From Proteobacteria bacterium UBA1858 (GTDB lineage: Bacteria; Pseudomonadota; Gammaproteobacteria; UBA4575): DNA of 25,916 bases. Of this stretch, positions 1 to 6,729 are shown in pieces. Positions within the stretch are counted from its first letter, which is position 1; each line of letters begins with the position of its first letter. Both the position numbers and the translations under genes were made by a program. Where the stretch lies: assembly GCA_002338385.1 (NCBI GenBank), contig DDIE01000041.1, positions 9,454 through 35,369 on the forward strand, written 5' to 3'. The notes under the pieces are model-generated. The model was given only the letters and a program-made list of their open reading frames with translations. It did no database searches and was not told where the DNA came from.

Positions 1-659
1 ACTTCCATTTCAAATTCTTTCCAGCCCAATAACGACTCTTCTAACAGGACTTCAGTGGTCGGTGAAAGATCTAATCCACGTGCCACAATATTCTGAAATT
101 CTTCGATGTTATAGGCGATACCACCGCCACTTCCACCCAGGGTGAAGGAGGGTCTGATGATCGTTGGGAAGCCGATCTTGGGTTGAATGTCCAGGGCCTG
201 CTCCATGCTGTGAGCGACATAGGAAACTGCTGATTCGAGACCGATTTCATTCATGGCAACTTTGAATTTTTCGCGGTCTTCTGCAGTATCAATCGCCTGC
301 TTGGAAGCGCCGATCATCTCTACCTGGTACTTTGCCAGAATACCCTCACGATCCAGATCCAGGGCGCAATTGAGCGCTGTCTGACCACCCATGGTCGGCA
401 ACAACGCATCGGGCTGTTCATACTCGATAATTTTTGCCACAGTCTGCCAGGTGATAGGTTCAATGTAGATGACATCAGCCGTATCGGGATCTGTCATTAT
501 GGTGGCTGGATTAGAGTTCACCAAGATGACTTTATAGCCCTCCTCACGCAGTGCTTTACATGCTTGCACACCAGAGTAATCAAACTCACAGGCTTGGCCG
601 ATAATGATAGGGCCAGCACCAATTAATAAAATTGATTTTATATCTGTTCTTTTAGCCAT
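1..659 (-). CDS. carB: Carbamoyl-phosphate synthase large subunit, N-terminal part (cut by window edge)
   Basis: Only the first 219 or so codons are inside the window. CarB makes carbamoyl phosphate from bicarbonate, ATP and ammonia delivered by CarA, feeding pyrimidine and arginine synthesis in the cytoplasm. The translated start reads MAKRTDIKSILLIGAGPI followed by IGQACEFDYSG, the classic CarB N-terminus with its nucleotide-binding glycine loop. Near the window edge the frame reads ESLLGWKEFEMEV, the ATP-grasp segment expected around residue 210 of the roughly 1,070-residue protein. The frame is open from 659 to the edge. The ATG shares one base with the carA stop (TGATG), which points to translational coupling and a 1:1 subunit supply. 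The identification is secure; the rest of the gene is not visible. Confidence 0.97.
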   Translation of the reverse strand, partial: MAKRTDIKSILLIGAGPIIIGQACEFDYSGVQACKALREEGYKVILVNSNPATIMTDPDTADVIYIEPITWQTVAKIIEYEQPDALLPTMGGQTALNCALDLDREGILAKYQVEMIGASKQAIDTAEDREKFKVAMNEIGLESAVSYVAHSMEQALDIQPKIGFPTIIRPSFTLGGSGGGIAYNIEEFQNIVARGLDLSPTTEVLLEESLLGWKEFEME

Positions 660-1801
660 CAGAATGAGGCACCGCGTCGTGTTTGCATAGCTGCAATAAA
701 AGGTTGAAATAACTCGCGCACATCGTGTGGCCCGGGACTGGCCTCAGGATGCCCCTGAAAACCATAAGCAGGATGATCACGGTGGCGTAGACCCTGCAGG
801 CTGCCGTCAAACAAGGAGCGATGGGTAGCAATCAGCGTTTCTGGCAATGAGTTCTCGTCCACTGCAAAACCGTGATTCTGGCTACTAATCATGACCTGAC
901 CGGTAGCAAGATCTTTAACCGGATGGTTGGCTCCATGGTGTCCAAACTTCATTTTTACGGTCTCTGCCCCACAAGCTAGGCCAAACAACTGATGCCCCAG
1001 ACAGATACCGAACGTAGGGATATCAGCAGTAACGACGTGCTTAATCATAGCTATAGCATAATCACAAGGCTCCGGATCACCCGGGCCGTTGGATAGGAAA
1101 ACACCTTCTGGCTTGAGTGCCTGGATATCAGCAAAGCTCGTCTTGGCGGGTAATACTTGGATGGCACAACCCAAGTCTGTCAGCAGCCGCAAAATATTAT
1201 GCTTAATTCCATAATCCAGTGCCACTACTCGGAACGCATCTGCTGGCGACGTTGGCGAGCGGTGACCATGCTTTTCTGACCAGGATGTTTGTTGCCATGC
1301 ATAGGCTTTATCTGTCGTGACTTGCTGGGCGAGGTCCATCCCTTTCAGACCGGCAAAAGCCTGCGCCTGAGGAATTAATTCTTGAGGATCACATGCCCCG
1401 CTGGCAATGACGCCATTGAGGGCACCTTTCTGTCTTAATCGGCGAGTCAAACTGCGAGTATCAAGATCAGCGATTGCGACGATATTATGGGCGCGCAGAA
1501 AATCTTCCAGTGTTTGTTGGCAACGCCAGCTTGAATGTGCGATTGAGCTATCTCGAATAACTAGACCCGCGGCATGCACATGCTCTGATTCCCAGTCTTC
1601 ACTGTTGACGCCAACATTGCCAATATGAGGGTAAGTGAGGGTGACGATTTGTTTGCAGTATGAGGGATCTGTCAGGATTTCCTGATAACCCGTCATGGCA
1701 GTATTAAACACCACCTCGCCAGTGGTTGTATCGTCAGCACCGATTGAGCTTCCTTGGAAAATGGTTCCATCTTCAAGTACCAGATACGCGGGCAATCTCA
1801 A
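659..1801 (-). CDS. carA: Carbamoyl-phosphate synthase small (glutaminase) subunit
   Basis: CarA hydrolyses glutamine and passes ammonia through a tunnel to CarB. The 380-residue length matches the family. The N-terminal CPSase domain contains EVVFNTAMTGYQEILTDPSY (about residues 29-48). The class I glutamine amidotransferase domain holds the nucleophile Cys267 in GICLGHQL and the His351/Glu353 pair in GFQGHPEASPGPHD. Translation starts at a TTG codon: AGGAGG lies six bases upstream (1808-1813), and the conserved sequence starts before the next in-frame Met (residue 36), so no downstream ATG can be the start. An out-of-frame ATG sits between the ribosome-binding site and the TTG. The gene follows dapB after a terminator and overlaps carB by one base, so it probably heads its own carAB transcript. 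Confidence 0.97.
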   Translation of the reverse strand: MRLPAYLVLEDGTIFQGSSIGADDTTTGEVVFNTAMTGYQEILTDPSYCKQIVTLTYPHIGNVGVNSEDWESEHVHAAGLVIRDSSIAHSSWRCQQTLEDFLRAHNIVAIADLDTRSLTRRLRQKGALNGVIASGACDPQELIPQAQAFAGLKGMDLAQQVTTDKAYAWQQTSWSEKHGHRSPTSPADAFRVVALDYGIKHNILRLLTDLGCAIQVLPAKTSFADIQALKPEGVFLSNGPGDPEPCDYAIAMIKHVVTADIPTFGICLGHQLFGLACGAETVKMKFGHHGANHPVKDLATGQVMISSQNHGFAVDENSLPETLIATHRSLFDGSLQGLRHRDHPAYGFQGHPEASPGPHDVRELFQPFIAAMQTRRGASF

Positions 1802-1807
1802 CCATTT

Positions 1808-1813
1808 CCTCCT
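1808..1813 (-). promoter_or_regulatory. Strong Shine-Dalgarno site for carA (TTG start)
   Basis: The minus strand reads AGGAGG with a six-base spacer to the TTG at 1801. This decides the carA start. The TAG stop of a three-codon reading frame (ATG TAC GAC TAG, 1823 down to 1812) overlaps this site, and an out-of-frame ATG (1805-1803) lies only two bases after it. Confidence 0.8.
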
Positions 1814-1825
1814 AGTCGTACATGT

Positions 1826-1856
1826 AAAAAACGGGGCCTCCTGCTAAGAAGCCCCG
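1826..1856 (-). terminator. Rho-independent terminator after dapB / in the carA leader
   Basis: On the minus strand, CGGGGC (1856-1851) can pair with GCCCCG (1837-1832). The 13-base region between the arms can partly pair further, and six T residues (1831-1826) follow. This is a standard intrinsic terminator 60 bp downstream of the dapB stop and 25 bp upstream of the carA start. It most simply ends the heat-shock/dapB transcript. It could also act as an attenuator if a promoter fires just upstream, because the 3' arm contains a second AGGAGG. Confidence 0.8.
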
Positions 1857-1859
1857 CTT

Positions 1860-1888
1860 ATTATAATTTTAATGTCGCTGATTGTACT
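1860..1888 (-). promoter_or_regulatory. Candidate carAB promoter
   Basis: A perfect TATAAT -10 hexamer is present on the minus strand (1865-1860), with a poor -35 (AGTACA, 1888-1883) at 17 bp. An alternative is TTGCAG (1892-1887) with TAAAAT (1871-1866) at 15 bp. The region is the only gap between dapB and carA, so a carAB promoter is expected here, but the -35 match is weak and transcription would start close to or within the terminator stem. Confidence 0.35.
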
Positions 1889-1916
1889 GCAAGTTAGCGT
1901 TTGCCGATAGAGAATT

Positions 1917-2726
1917 TTATGTCTTCAAGTGCAATACATCTTGCATATCATAGAGCCCGACGGGTTGGCCCGATAACCAATGTGCCGCACGCATTGCCCC
2001 CTGAGCAAAAGTCATTCGACTGCTGGCTTTATGCGCAATTTCTATCCGTTCCCCGATCCCTGCAAAAGTAACTGTGTGCTCGCCTACTATGTCGCCCGCG
2101 CGCACACTTTGAAAACCGATCGCACCTTTTTTACGCTGGCCTAGGTTACCATGGCGGACAAATTCGGCGTTGTCTTGCAGCTCCACATCAAGGGCATCGG
2201 CCACCACTTCACCCATGCGCAACGCTGTCCCTGAAGGTGCATCGAGCTTGTTTTTGTGATGGGCCTCGACGATCTCGACATCGTAGTCTTGGCCTAAGGT
2301 CTGCGCGGCAGTTTTGAGAATACTCAGACATAAATTAACACCTACACTCATGTTCGGGGCAAACACGATCGGAATAGTATGACTGGCATCCTCAATCAAA
2401 TCTTTTTGCTCAGCATTCAACCCGGTGGTGCCGATCACCATGGGCACTCTCTCCTGCGTACAAAAAGCGAGCGCGTCCAGAACGCCGTCAGGCAACGTGA
2501 AATCAACCCAGATATAGGGTTGTTGTGGAATAGCGCTGCGCTCACTGATGACAGCAACATGTTGTTTGTCGATGCCTGCGACAGTTCCCGCATCTTGGCC
2601 ACAACAATCCGCTGTGGCGCGTGCCATTGCCGCTAGCAGGGTAGTATGTTCGCTGGCACAGCAAGCTTGCACCAGAGCACGCCCCATTCTACCGCCTGCG
2701 CCATTGATCGTGATATATGTTGTCAT
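1917..2726 (-). CDS. dapB: 4-hydroxy-tetrahydrodipicolinate reductase
   Basis: DapB reduces 4-hydroxy-tetrahydrodipicolinate with NAD(P)H in the diaminopimelate/lysine pathway, supplying peptidoglycan and protein synthesis. The dinucleotide-binding motif NGAGGRMG lies at residues 8-15, the VIGTTGL motif at about 97-103, and the active-site segment EAHHKNKLDAPSGTA at about 154-168 with the catalytic His and Lys. I chose the ATG at 2726 (269 residues), which gives a family-typical N-terminus (MTTYITINGAGG). A TTG at 2741 would add five residues, but the SD-like AGCAGGG lies directly against that TTG. There is no convincing ribosome-binding site at the ATG, and the dnaJ stop is only 21 bp upstream, so coupling to dnaJ translation is likely. 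A terminator follows the gene. Confidence 0.96.
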   Translation of the reverse strand: MTTYITINGAGGRMGRALVQACCASEHTTLLAAMARATADCCGQDAGTVAGIDKQHVAVISERSAIPQQPYIWVDFTLPDGVLDALAFCTQERVPMVIGTTGLNAEQKDLIEDASHTIPIVFAPNMSVGVNLCLSILKTAAQTLGQDYDVEIVEAHHKNKLDAPSGTALRMGEVVADALDVELQDNAEFVRHGNLGQRKKGAIGFQSVRAGDIVGEHTVTFAGIGERIEIAHKASSRMTFAQGAMRAAHWLSGQPVGLYDMQDVLHLKT

Positions 2727-2747
2727 AATTGAGCTAATCAACCCTGC

Positions 2748-3896
2748 TTATTTTGACCAGAATTTTAGATCCTCAAAGAAACTCTTCACACCTGCTCCCC
2801 AGCCGTCAGACTTAGGACTGTGTTTTTCACCACCCTGCTGGAGGGACTCATCAAATGAAGCCAGAATATCTTTTTGTTTTTTGGTTAAGTTAACGGGTGT
2901 TTCTATCAATACATGCACATATAAATCGCCTTGCGCGCCCCCTCTGACAGGCTTCACTCCGCGACCACGCAGCCTGAATTGTTTCCCTGTTTGAGACTCT
3001 GGGGGTATTTTAAGCATAATTTTGCCATCTAAAGTAGGAATTTCGACCTCTCCACCCACCGCAGCGGTAACAAAACTGATGGGGATTTCACAATGCAGAT
3101 GCTCACCATCACGCTCAAATATAGGATGCTTGTTGACGTTTATTTGCACGTAGAGATCGCCAGCCGGGCCGCCATTTTCACCCGCTTCACCTTCATTAGC
3201 TAAGCGAATTCTGTCCCCGGTATCAACACCCGCCGGTACTTTTACAGACAGAGTACGCTTACGTTCAACGCTGCCTGAACCATGACAGCTAACACAGGGC
3301 TCAGTAATGACTTTGCCACGCCCGTGGCATTTAGGACAGGTTTGTTGAATGGAGAAGAAACCTTGCTGCATGCGAACTTGTCCAGAACCACCACAAGTGG
3401 AGCAGGTCGCCATCTTGCTACCTGGCTTAGCGCCAGTGCCAGAGCAAGTTTCACAACTTTGTTTGGACGTTACATTTATTTTTTTTTCGGTACCAAATAC
3501 CGCTTCTTCTAGAGTGAGATTAAGGCGGTATTGCAGGTCTGCACCGCGGTAAGCACGGTTTTGCCCACCGCGTCCGCCGCCGCCACCACCACCAAAAATA
3601 TCCCCGAACATATCGCCAAAGACATCACCGAAGTCGGCAGCTCCCTGAGCCCCACCAAAACCGGCTTGTTGGTCAACGCCCGCATGTCCGTATTGATCAT
3701 AGGCTGATCTCTTCTGACTATCAGAGAGAACATCATAGGCTTCCTTGGATTCTTTGAATTTAGCTTCTGCCTCGGCGTTATTTTCATTCCGGTCAGGATG
3801 ATACTTCATCGCCAGACGGCGATAGGCCTTCTTCAAATCAGCCTCAGTCGCGTCCCTGTTGACACCAAGTACTTCGTAATAGTCTCTTTTAGCCAT
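2748..3896 (-). CDS. dnaJ: Chaperone DnaJ (Hsp40)
   Basis: DnaJ delivers unfolded clients to DnaK and stimulates its ATPase. All parts of a type I DnaJ are present in 382 residues. The J domain carries HPD at residues 33-35. A Gly/Phe-rich linker (about 77-112) includes a seven-glycine run. Four CxxCxGxG zinc repeats follow at Cys148, Cys165, Cys187 and Cys201, then the C-terminal substrate-binding domains and a short tail rich in Lys/Phe. The start MAKRDYYEVLGV is the family standard. There is no strong Shine-Dalgarno site. It lies 153 bp after dnaK, with hairpins in between that may lower its expression relative to DnaK. Confidence 0.98.
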   Translation of the reverse strand: MAKRDYYEVLGVNRDATEADLKKAYRRLAMKYHPDRNENNAEAEAKFKESKEAYDVLSDSQKRSAYDQYGHAGVDQQAGFGGAQGAADFGDVFGDMFGDIFGGGGGGGRGGQNRAYRGADLQYRLNLTLEEAVFGTEKKINVTSKQSCETCSGTGAKPGSKMATCSTCGGSGQVRMQQGFFSIQQTCPKCHGRGKVITEPCVSCHGSGSVERKRTLSVKVPAGVDTGDRIRLANEGEAGENGGPAGDLYVQINVNKHPIFERDGEHLHCEIPISFVTAAVGGEVEIPTLDGKIMLKIPPESQTGKQFRLRGRGVKPVRGGAQGDLYVHVLIETPVNLTKKQKDILASFDESLQQGGEKHSPKSDGWGAGVKSFFEDLKFWSK

Positions 3897-3934
3897 GCGT
3901 ATATAATTCTAAAATTGTTTTCCAGATACAAGAA

Positions 3935-3964
3935 AGTCCGAAGTCAATGAATTAACTTCGGACT
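3935..3964 (-). terminator. Hairpin (partial terminator or processing site) between dnaK and dnaJ
   Basis: AGTCCGAAGT (3935-3944) and ACTTCGGACT (3955-3964) form a perfect 10-bp inverted repeat with a 10-base loop. On the minus strand the stem is followed by TTCTTG, a weak U-run. It is likely a leaky terminator or mRNA-processing/stability element that tunes the DnaK:DnaJ ratio. A second, imperfect inverted repeat (3987-3999 with 4021-4034) lies closer to the dnaK stop. Confidence 0.55.
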
Positions 3965-4049
3965 CATCTCAAAAAGCATCACCATGCAGCAGTCAGACCA
4001 GCATAAAAAGCAAAGCGCGTGGTGCTGATTGCTGGGTTGCTAGTGACAA

Positions 4050-5960
4050 CTACTTGTCGTTTTTAACTTCTTCAAACTCAGCATCCACGACATCATCAGC
4101 ATCAGTGGATTGTTCTTGTTCGGACGGTTCTGCCTGAGCGTCGCCATTATCAGCATACATTTGCTCAGCCAGCTTACCAGCCACTTCAGTTAAGGCTGCA
4201 GTCTTAACCTCGATAGATTCTTTATCATCGCCATCCACAACCTCGCGCAGATCTTTGATCGCCGCTTCAATACTGGTTTTATCATCAGCACTGACCTTAT
4301 CTCCAAGATCTGTCAATGATTTCTCAGTGGCATGAATCATAGCATCAGCCTGATTACGCGCAGTCACTAATTCTTCGAACTTGCGATCTTCCTCGGCGTG
4401 TATTTCAGCATCTTTGACCATCTGATCTATTTCATCACCCGACAGACCACTGGAAGCCTTAATGACAACAGATTGTTCCTTGTTGGTCGCTTTGTCCTTA
4501 GCGGACACATTAAGAATACCGTTGGCATCAATGTCCAGACTCACTTCAATCTGAGGAACACCACGCTGTGCTGGTGGTATGTCAGACAAATCAAATTTAC
4601 CGAGTGATTTATTATCCGCGGCCTGAGTACGCTCACCCTGAAGGACATGGACTGTCACAGCGGTTTGATTATGCTCAGCAGTGGAAAAGATCTGCGATAC
4701 CGAGGTGGGTATGGTGGTATTTTTTTCAATCAGCTTGGTCATAACACCTCCCATAGTCTCAATACCGAGGGATAATGGCGTGACATCCAGCAGTAACACA
4801 TCCTTAACGTCGCCACCAAGCACGCCTCCCTGGATGGCCGCGCCCATAGCCACAGCCTCATCAGGATTAACGTCTTTGCGTGGCTCTTTGCCGAAGAAAT
4901 CTTGCACTGCTTGCTGTACCTTAGGCATGCGGATTTGACCACCCACTAAGATAATGTCGTCGATGTCTGAGGCAGTCAGACCTGCATCTTTGAGGGCGAC
5001 CTTACATGGCTCAATGGTGCGCTGAATCAAATCATCTACCAGAGACTCCAGCTTGGCACGGGTCACTTTAATGTTTAAATGCTTAGGGCCGCTTTGATCG
5101 GCCGTGATGTATGGCAGATTGACTTCCGTTTGTTGCGATGTCGATAATTCTATCTTGGCCTTTTCAGCGGCTTCTTTTAAACGCTGCAGCGCCAACGGAT
5201 CATTGTGCAGATCAACACCCTGATCTTTTTTGAACTCATCAGCCAGATAATCGATTAAGCGTAGGTCAAAATCTTCGCCACCAAGGAAGGTATCCCCATT
5301 AGTTGATAGTACTTCAAACTGATGCTCACCATCGACCGCCGCAATCTCGATAACAGAGACGTCAAAGGTACCACCACCAAGGTCGTAAACGGCGATCTTA
5401 CGATCACCCTCTTGTTTATCCATACCATAGGCTAATGCTGCTGCGGTGGGCTCATTGATGATCCGTTTGACGTCCAGACCTGCGATTTTTCCTGCGTCTT
5501 TAGTGGCCTGACGCTGTGAATCATTGAAGTATGCCGGCACAGTAATCACCGCTTCAGTGACCTCTTCAGCGAGGTATTCTTCAGCTGTTTTCTTCATCTT
5601 CATGAGTACGCGTGCGGAGATTTCTGGGGGCGCCATCTTGTTACCATGCGCCTCGACCCATGCATCGCCATTATCAGCTTTGATAATTTTATATGGCACC
5701 AATTTAATATCTTTTTGCACTGCCTCTTCTTGGAAATTTCGTCCAATCAGGCGCTTAACAGCAAAAAAAGTATTTTCTGGGTTAGTGACTGCTTGACGCT
5801 TAGCTGACTGACCAACTAACACCTCATCATCACTAAAGGCCACGATCGAAGGTGTGGTTCGATCGCCCTCGCTGTTTTCGATTACTTTTGACTTACTACC
5901 GTCAATCACCGATACACATGAGTTAGTAGTACCTAAGTCAATGCCTATGATTTTTGCCAT
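4050..5960 (-). CDS. dnaK: Chaperone DnaK (Hsp70)
   Basis: DnaK is the ATP-driven Hsp70 that works with DnaJ and GrpE on nascent and stress-unfolded proteins. The 636-residue protein has the ATPase signatures IGIDLGTTNSCV (5-16), VYDLGGGTFDVSV (191-203) and VGGQ-RMPKVQ (339-349). The interdomain linker is LLLDVTPLSLG, the substrate-binding and lid domains follow, and the acidic tail ends near EEVKNDK. I chose the ATG at 5960, giving the standard MAKIIGIDLG; a TTG five codons upstream would consume the GGAG ribosome-binding site (5969-5973). One oddity is Ile343 where nearly all Hsp70s have Thr (GGQTR or GGSTR). A sigma-32 promoter lies about 85-110 bp upstream. Confidence 0.98.
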   Translation of the reverse strand: MAKIIGIDLGTTNSCVSVIDGSKSKVIENSEGDRTTPSIVAFSDDEVLVGQSAKRQAVTNPENTFFAVKRLIGRNFQEEAVQKDIKLVPYKIIKADNGDAWVEAHGNKMAPPEISARVLMKMKKTAEEYLAEEVTEAVITVPAYFNDSQRQATKDAGKIAGLDVKRIINEPTAAALAYGMDKQEGDRKIAVYDLGGGTFDVSVIEIAAVDGEHQFEVLSTNGDTFLGGEDFDLRLIDYLADEFKKDQGVDLHNDPLALQRLKEAAEKAKIELSTSQQTEVNLPYITADQSGPKHLNIKVTRAKLESLVDDLIQRTIEPCKVALKDAGLTASDIDDIILVGGQIRMPKVQQAVQDFFGKEPRKDVNPDEAVAMGAAIQGGVLGGDVKDVLLLDVTPLSLGIETMGGVMTKLIEKNTTIPTSVSQIFSTAEHNQTAVTVHVLQGERTQAADNKSLGKFDLSDIPPAQRGVPQIEVSLDIDANGILNVSAKDKATNKEQSVVIKASSGLSGDEIDQMVKDAEIHAEEDRKFEELVTARNQADAMIHATEKSLTDLGDKVSADDKTSIEAAIKDLREVVDGDDKESIEVKTAALTEVAGKLAEQMYADNGDAQAEPSEQEQSTDADDVVDAEFEEVKNDK

Positions 5961-5968
5961 ATTTGCTT

Positions 5969-5973
5969 GCTCC
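5969..5973 (-). promoter_or_regulatory. Shine-Dalgarno site deciding the dnaK start
   Basis: The minus strand reads GGAGC eight bases before the ATG at 5960. It sits inside the longer TTG-initiated frame (TTG GAG CAA), so it supports the ATG and argues against the TTG. Confidence 0.6.
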
Positions 5974-5992
5974 AAAATTATCTATTCGGTAT

Positions 5993-6019
5993 GAATGGTT
6001 GTGCACACACAGCCCATTC
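5993..6019 (-). other. Hairpin in the dnaK 5' untranslated region
   Basis: GAATGG (5993-5998) faces CCATTC (6014-6019), and the inner bases add further pairs around a short TGTGCACA-like centre, with one bulge and one mismatch in the RNA sense. It would sit near the 5' end of a transcript from the sigma-32 promoter, about 30 bases before the dnaK start. It does not cover the ribosome-binding site, so an mRNA-stabilising role is more likely than a thermometer; the function is inferred only. Confidence 0.35.
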
Positions 6020-6042
6020 AGTTGTCATTTGTATGTTTTTTA

Positions 6043-6070
6043 ATATCGGGGCAGTGCTTGATATTTCAAG
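6043..6070 (-). promoter_or_regulatory. Sigma-32 (RpoH) heat-shock promoter for dnaK(-dnaJ)
   Basis: The minus strand carries CTTGAA (6070-6065, in context GGGCTTGAAA), a 13-base spacer, then CCCCGATAT (6051-6043). The RpoH consensus is CTTGAA, 13-15 bp, CCCCATNT, so the -35 is perfect and the -10 has one deviation in its core. It lies in the grpE-dnaK gap, directly before the major heat-shock genes, and predicts a start near 6036. The -35 is part of a GCTTGA/TCAAGC inverted repeat. Confidence 0.85.
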
Positions 6071-6095
6071 CCCTGAGTATATAAATTTGCCTGTT

Positions 6096-6680
6096 TTAAT
6101 CGTCAGCCTTGGACACAATCACCATGGCAGGACGTAATAATCGATCATTCAACTGATAGCCCTTCTGCATTACTGAAATAACCGTATTTGGTGGATGCTC
6201 GGAGGACGGCTGCATGGTCATCGCCTGATGCTGGTTAGGATCAAATGTCTCACCCACCGGGTCGAGTTCCACAATATTGAATTTATCCAGCACTTGAGTG
6301 AGCATTTTGAGGGTTAATTCCGTGCCCTCACGGATTTTCTCGACATCAGCATCTTCCACGCTCAGACCTAACTCCAGGCTGTCCTTAACTGCCAGCAGGT
6401 CAATACTGAATTTTTCTAAGGCGAATTTATGCGCCTGCTCAATATCCTTTTGTGCACGTCGTTTAACGTTCTCCAACTCAGCGAGTGAGCGCATATGCAT
6501 ATCCCCGTTAGCGTCGGCTCTATCATTCGCCTCTTGCAGCGCTTGTTCTAATTCCGCCACTGCTTGCTGGTCGGCTTGTGCCTTGATCTCACTATCATCA
6601 GGCACTGGTTGCAGATCAAGTTCTATATTGTCTTGTTGATCATTATCAACGTCACTTGGTGTATCAGGGGTATTAGACAT
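6096..6680 (-). CDS. grpE: Nucleotide exchange factor GrpE
   Basis: GrpE releases ADP from DnaK and so resets the chaperone cycle. The 194-residue length is typical. The first 40 or so residues are acidic and disordered-looking. A long coiled-coil helix follows (about 35-90, including RSLAELENVKRRAQKDIEQA), with the start of the four-helix bundle at 91-130. The C-terminal beta domain includes ETFDPNQHQAM and the ending QKGYQLNDRLLRPAMVIVSK, both GrpE hallmarks. A strong AAGGAGG ribosome-binding site lies just upstream of the ATG. It follows hrcA by 49 bp and precedes dnaK by about 135 bp; no terminator is visible between them, so hrcA-grpE-dnaK can be co-transcribed with an extra promoter before dnaK. 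Confidence 0.97.
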   Translation of the reverse strand: MSNTPDTPSDVDNDQQDNIELDLQPVPDDSEIKAQADQQAVAELEQALQEANDRADANGDMHMRSLAELENVKRRAQKDIEQAHKFALEKFSIDLLAVKDSLELGLSVEDADVEKIREGTELTLKMLTQVLDKFNIVELDPVGETFDPNQHQAMTMQPSSEHPPNTVISVMQKGYQLNDRLLRPAMVIVSKADD

Positions 6681-6729
6681 ACTGCCTCCTTGGAATTGAT
6701 GCCTCAGGTAATCCAGAAGGTGGGGGCTT

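Noticed and set aside
3282..3552. Plus-strand reading frames inside dnaJ
   Set aside because: They lie opposite the zinc-finger coding region, overlap each other and show no protein family features; they are shadows of dnaJ codon bias.
3577..3600. Glycine codon run in dnaJ as a microsatellite repeat
   Set aside because: It encodes the normal Gly/Phe linker of DnaJ, and the codons are mixed rather than a uniform repeat.
5993..6019. RNA thermometer in the dnaK leader
   Set aside because: The hairpin does not cover the ribosome-binding site or start codon, and a sigma-32 promoter already explains heat control.
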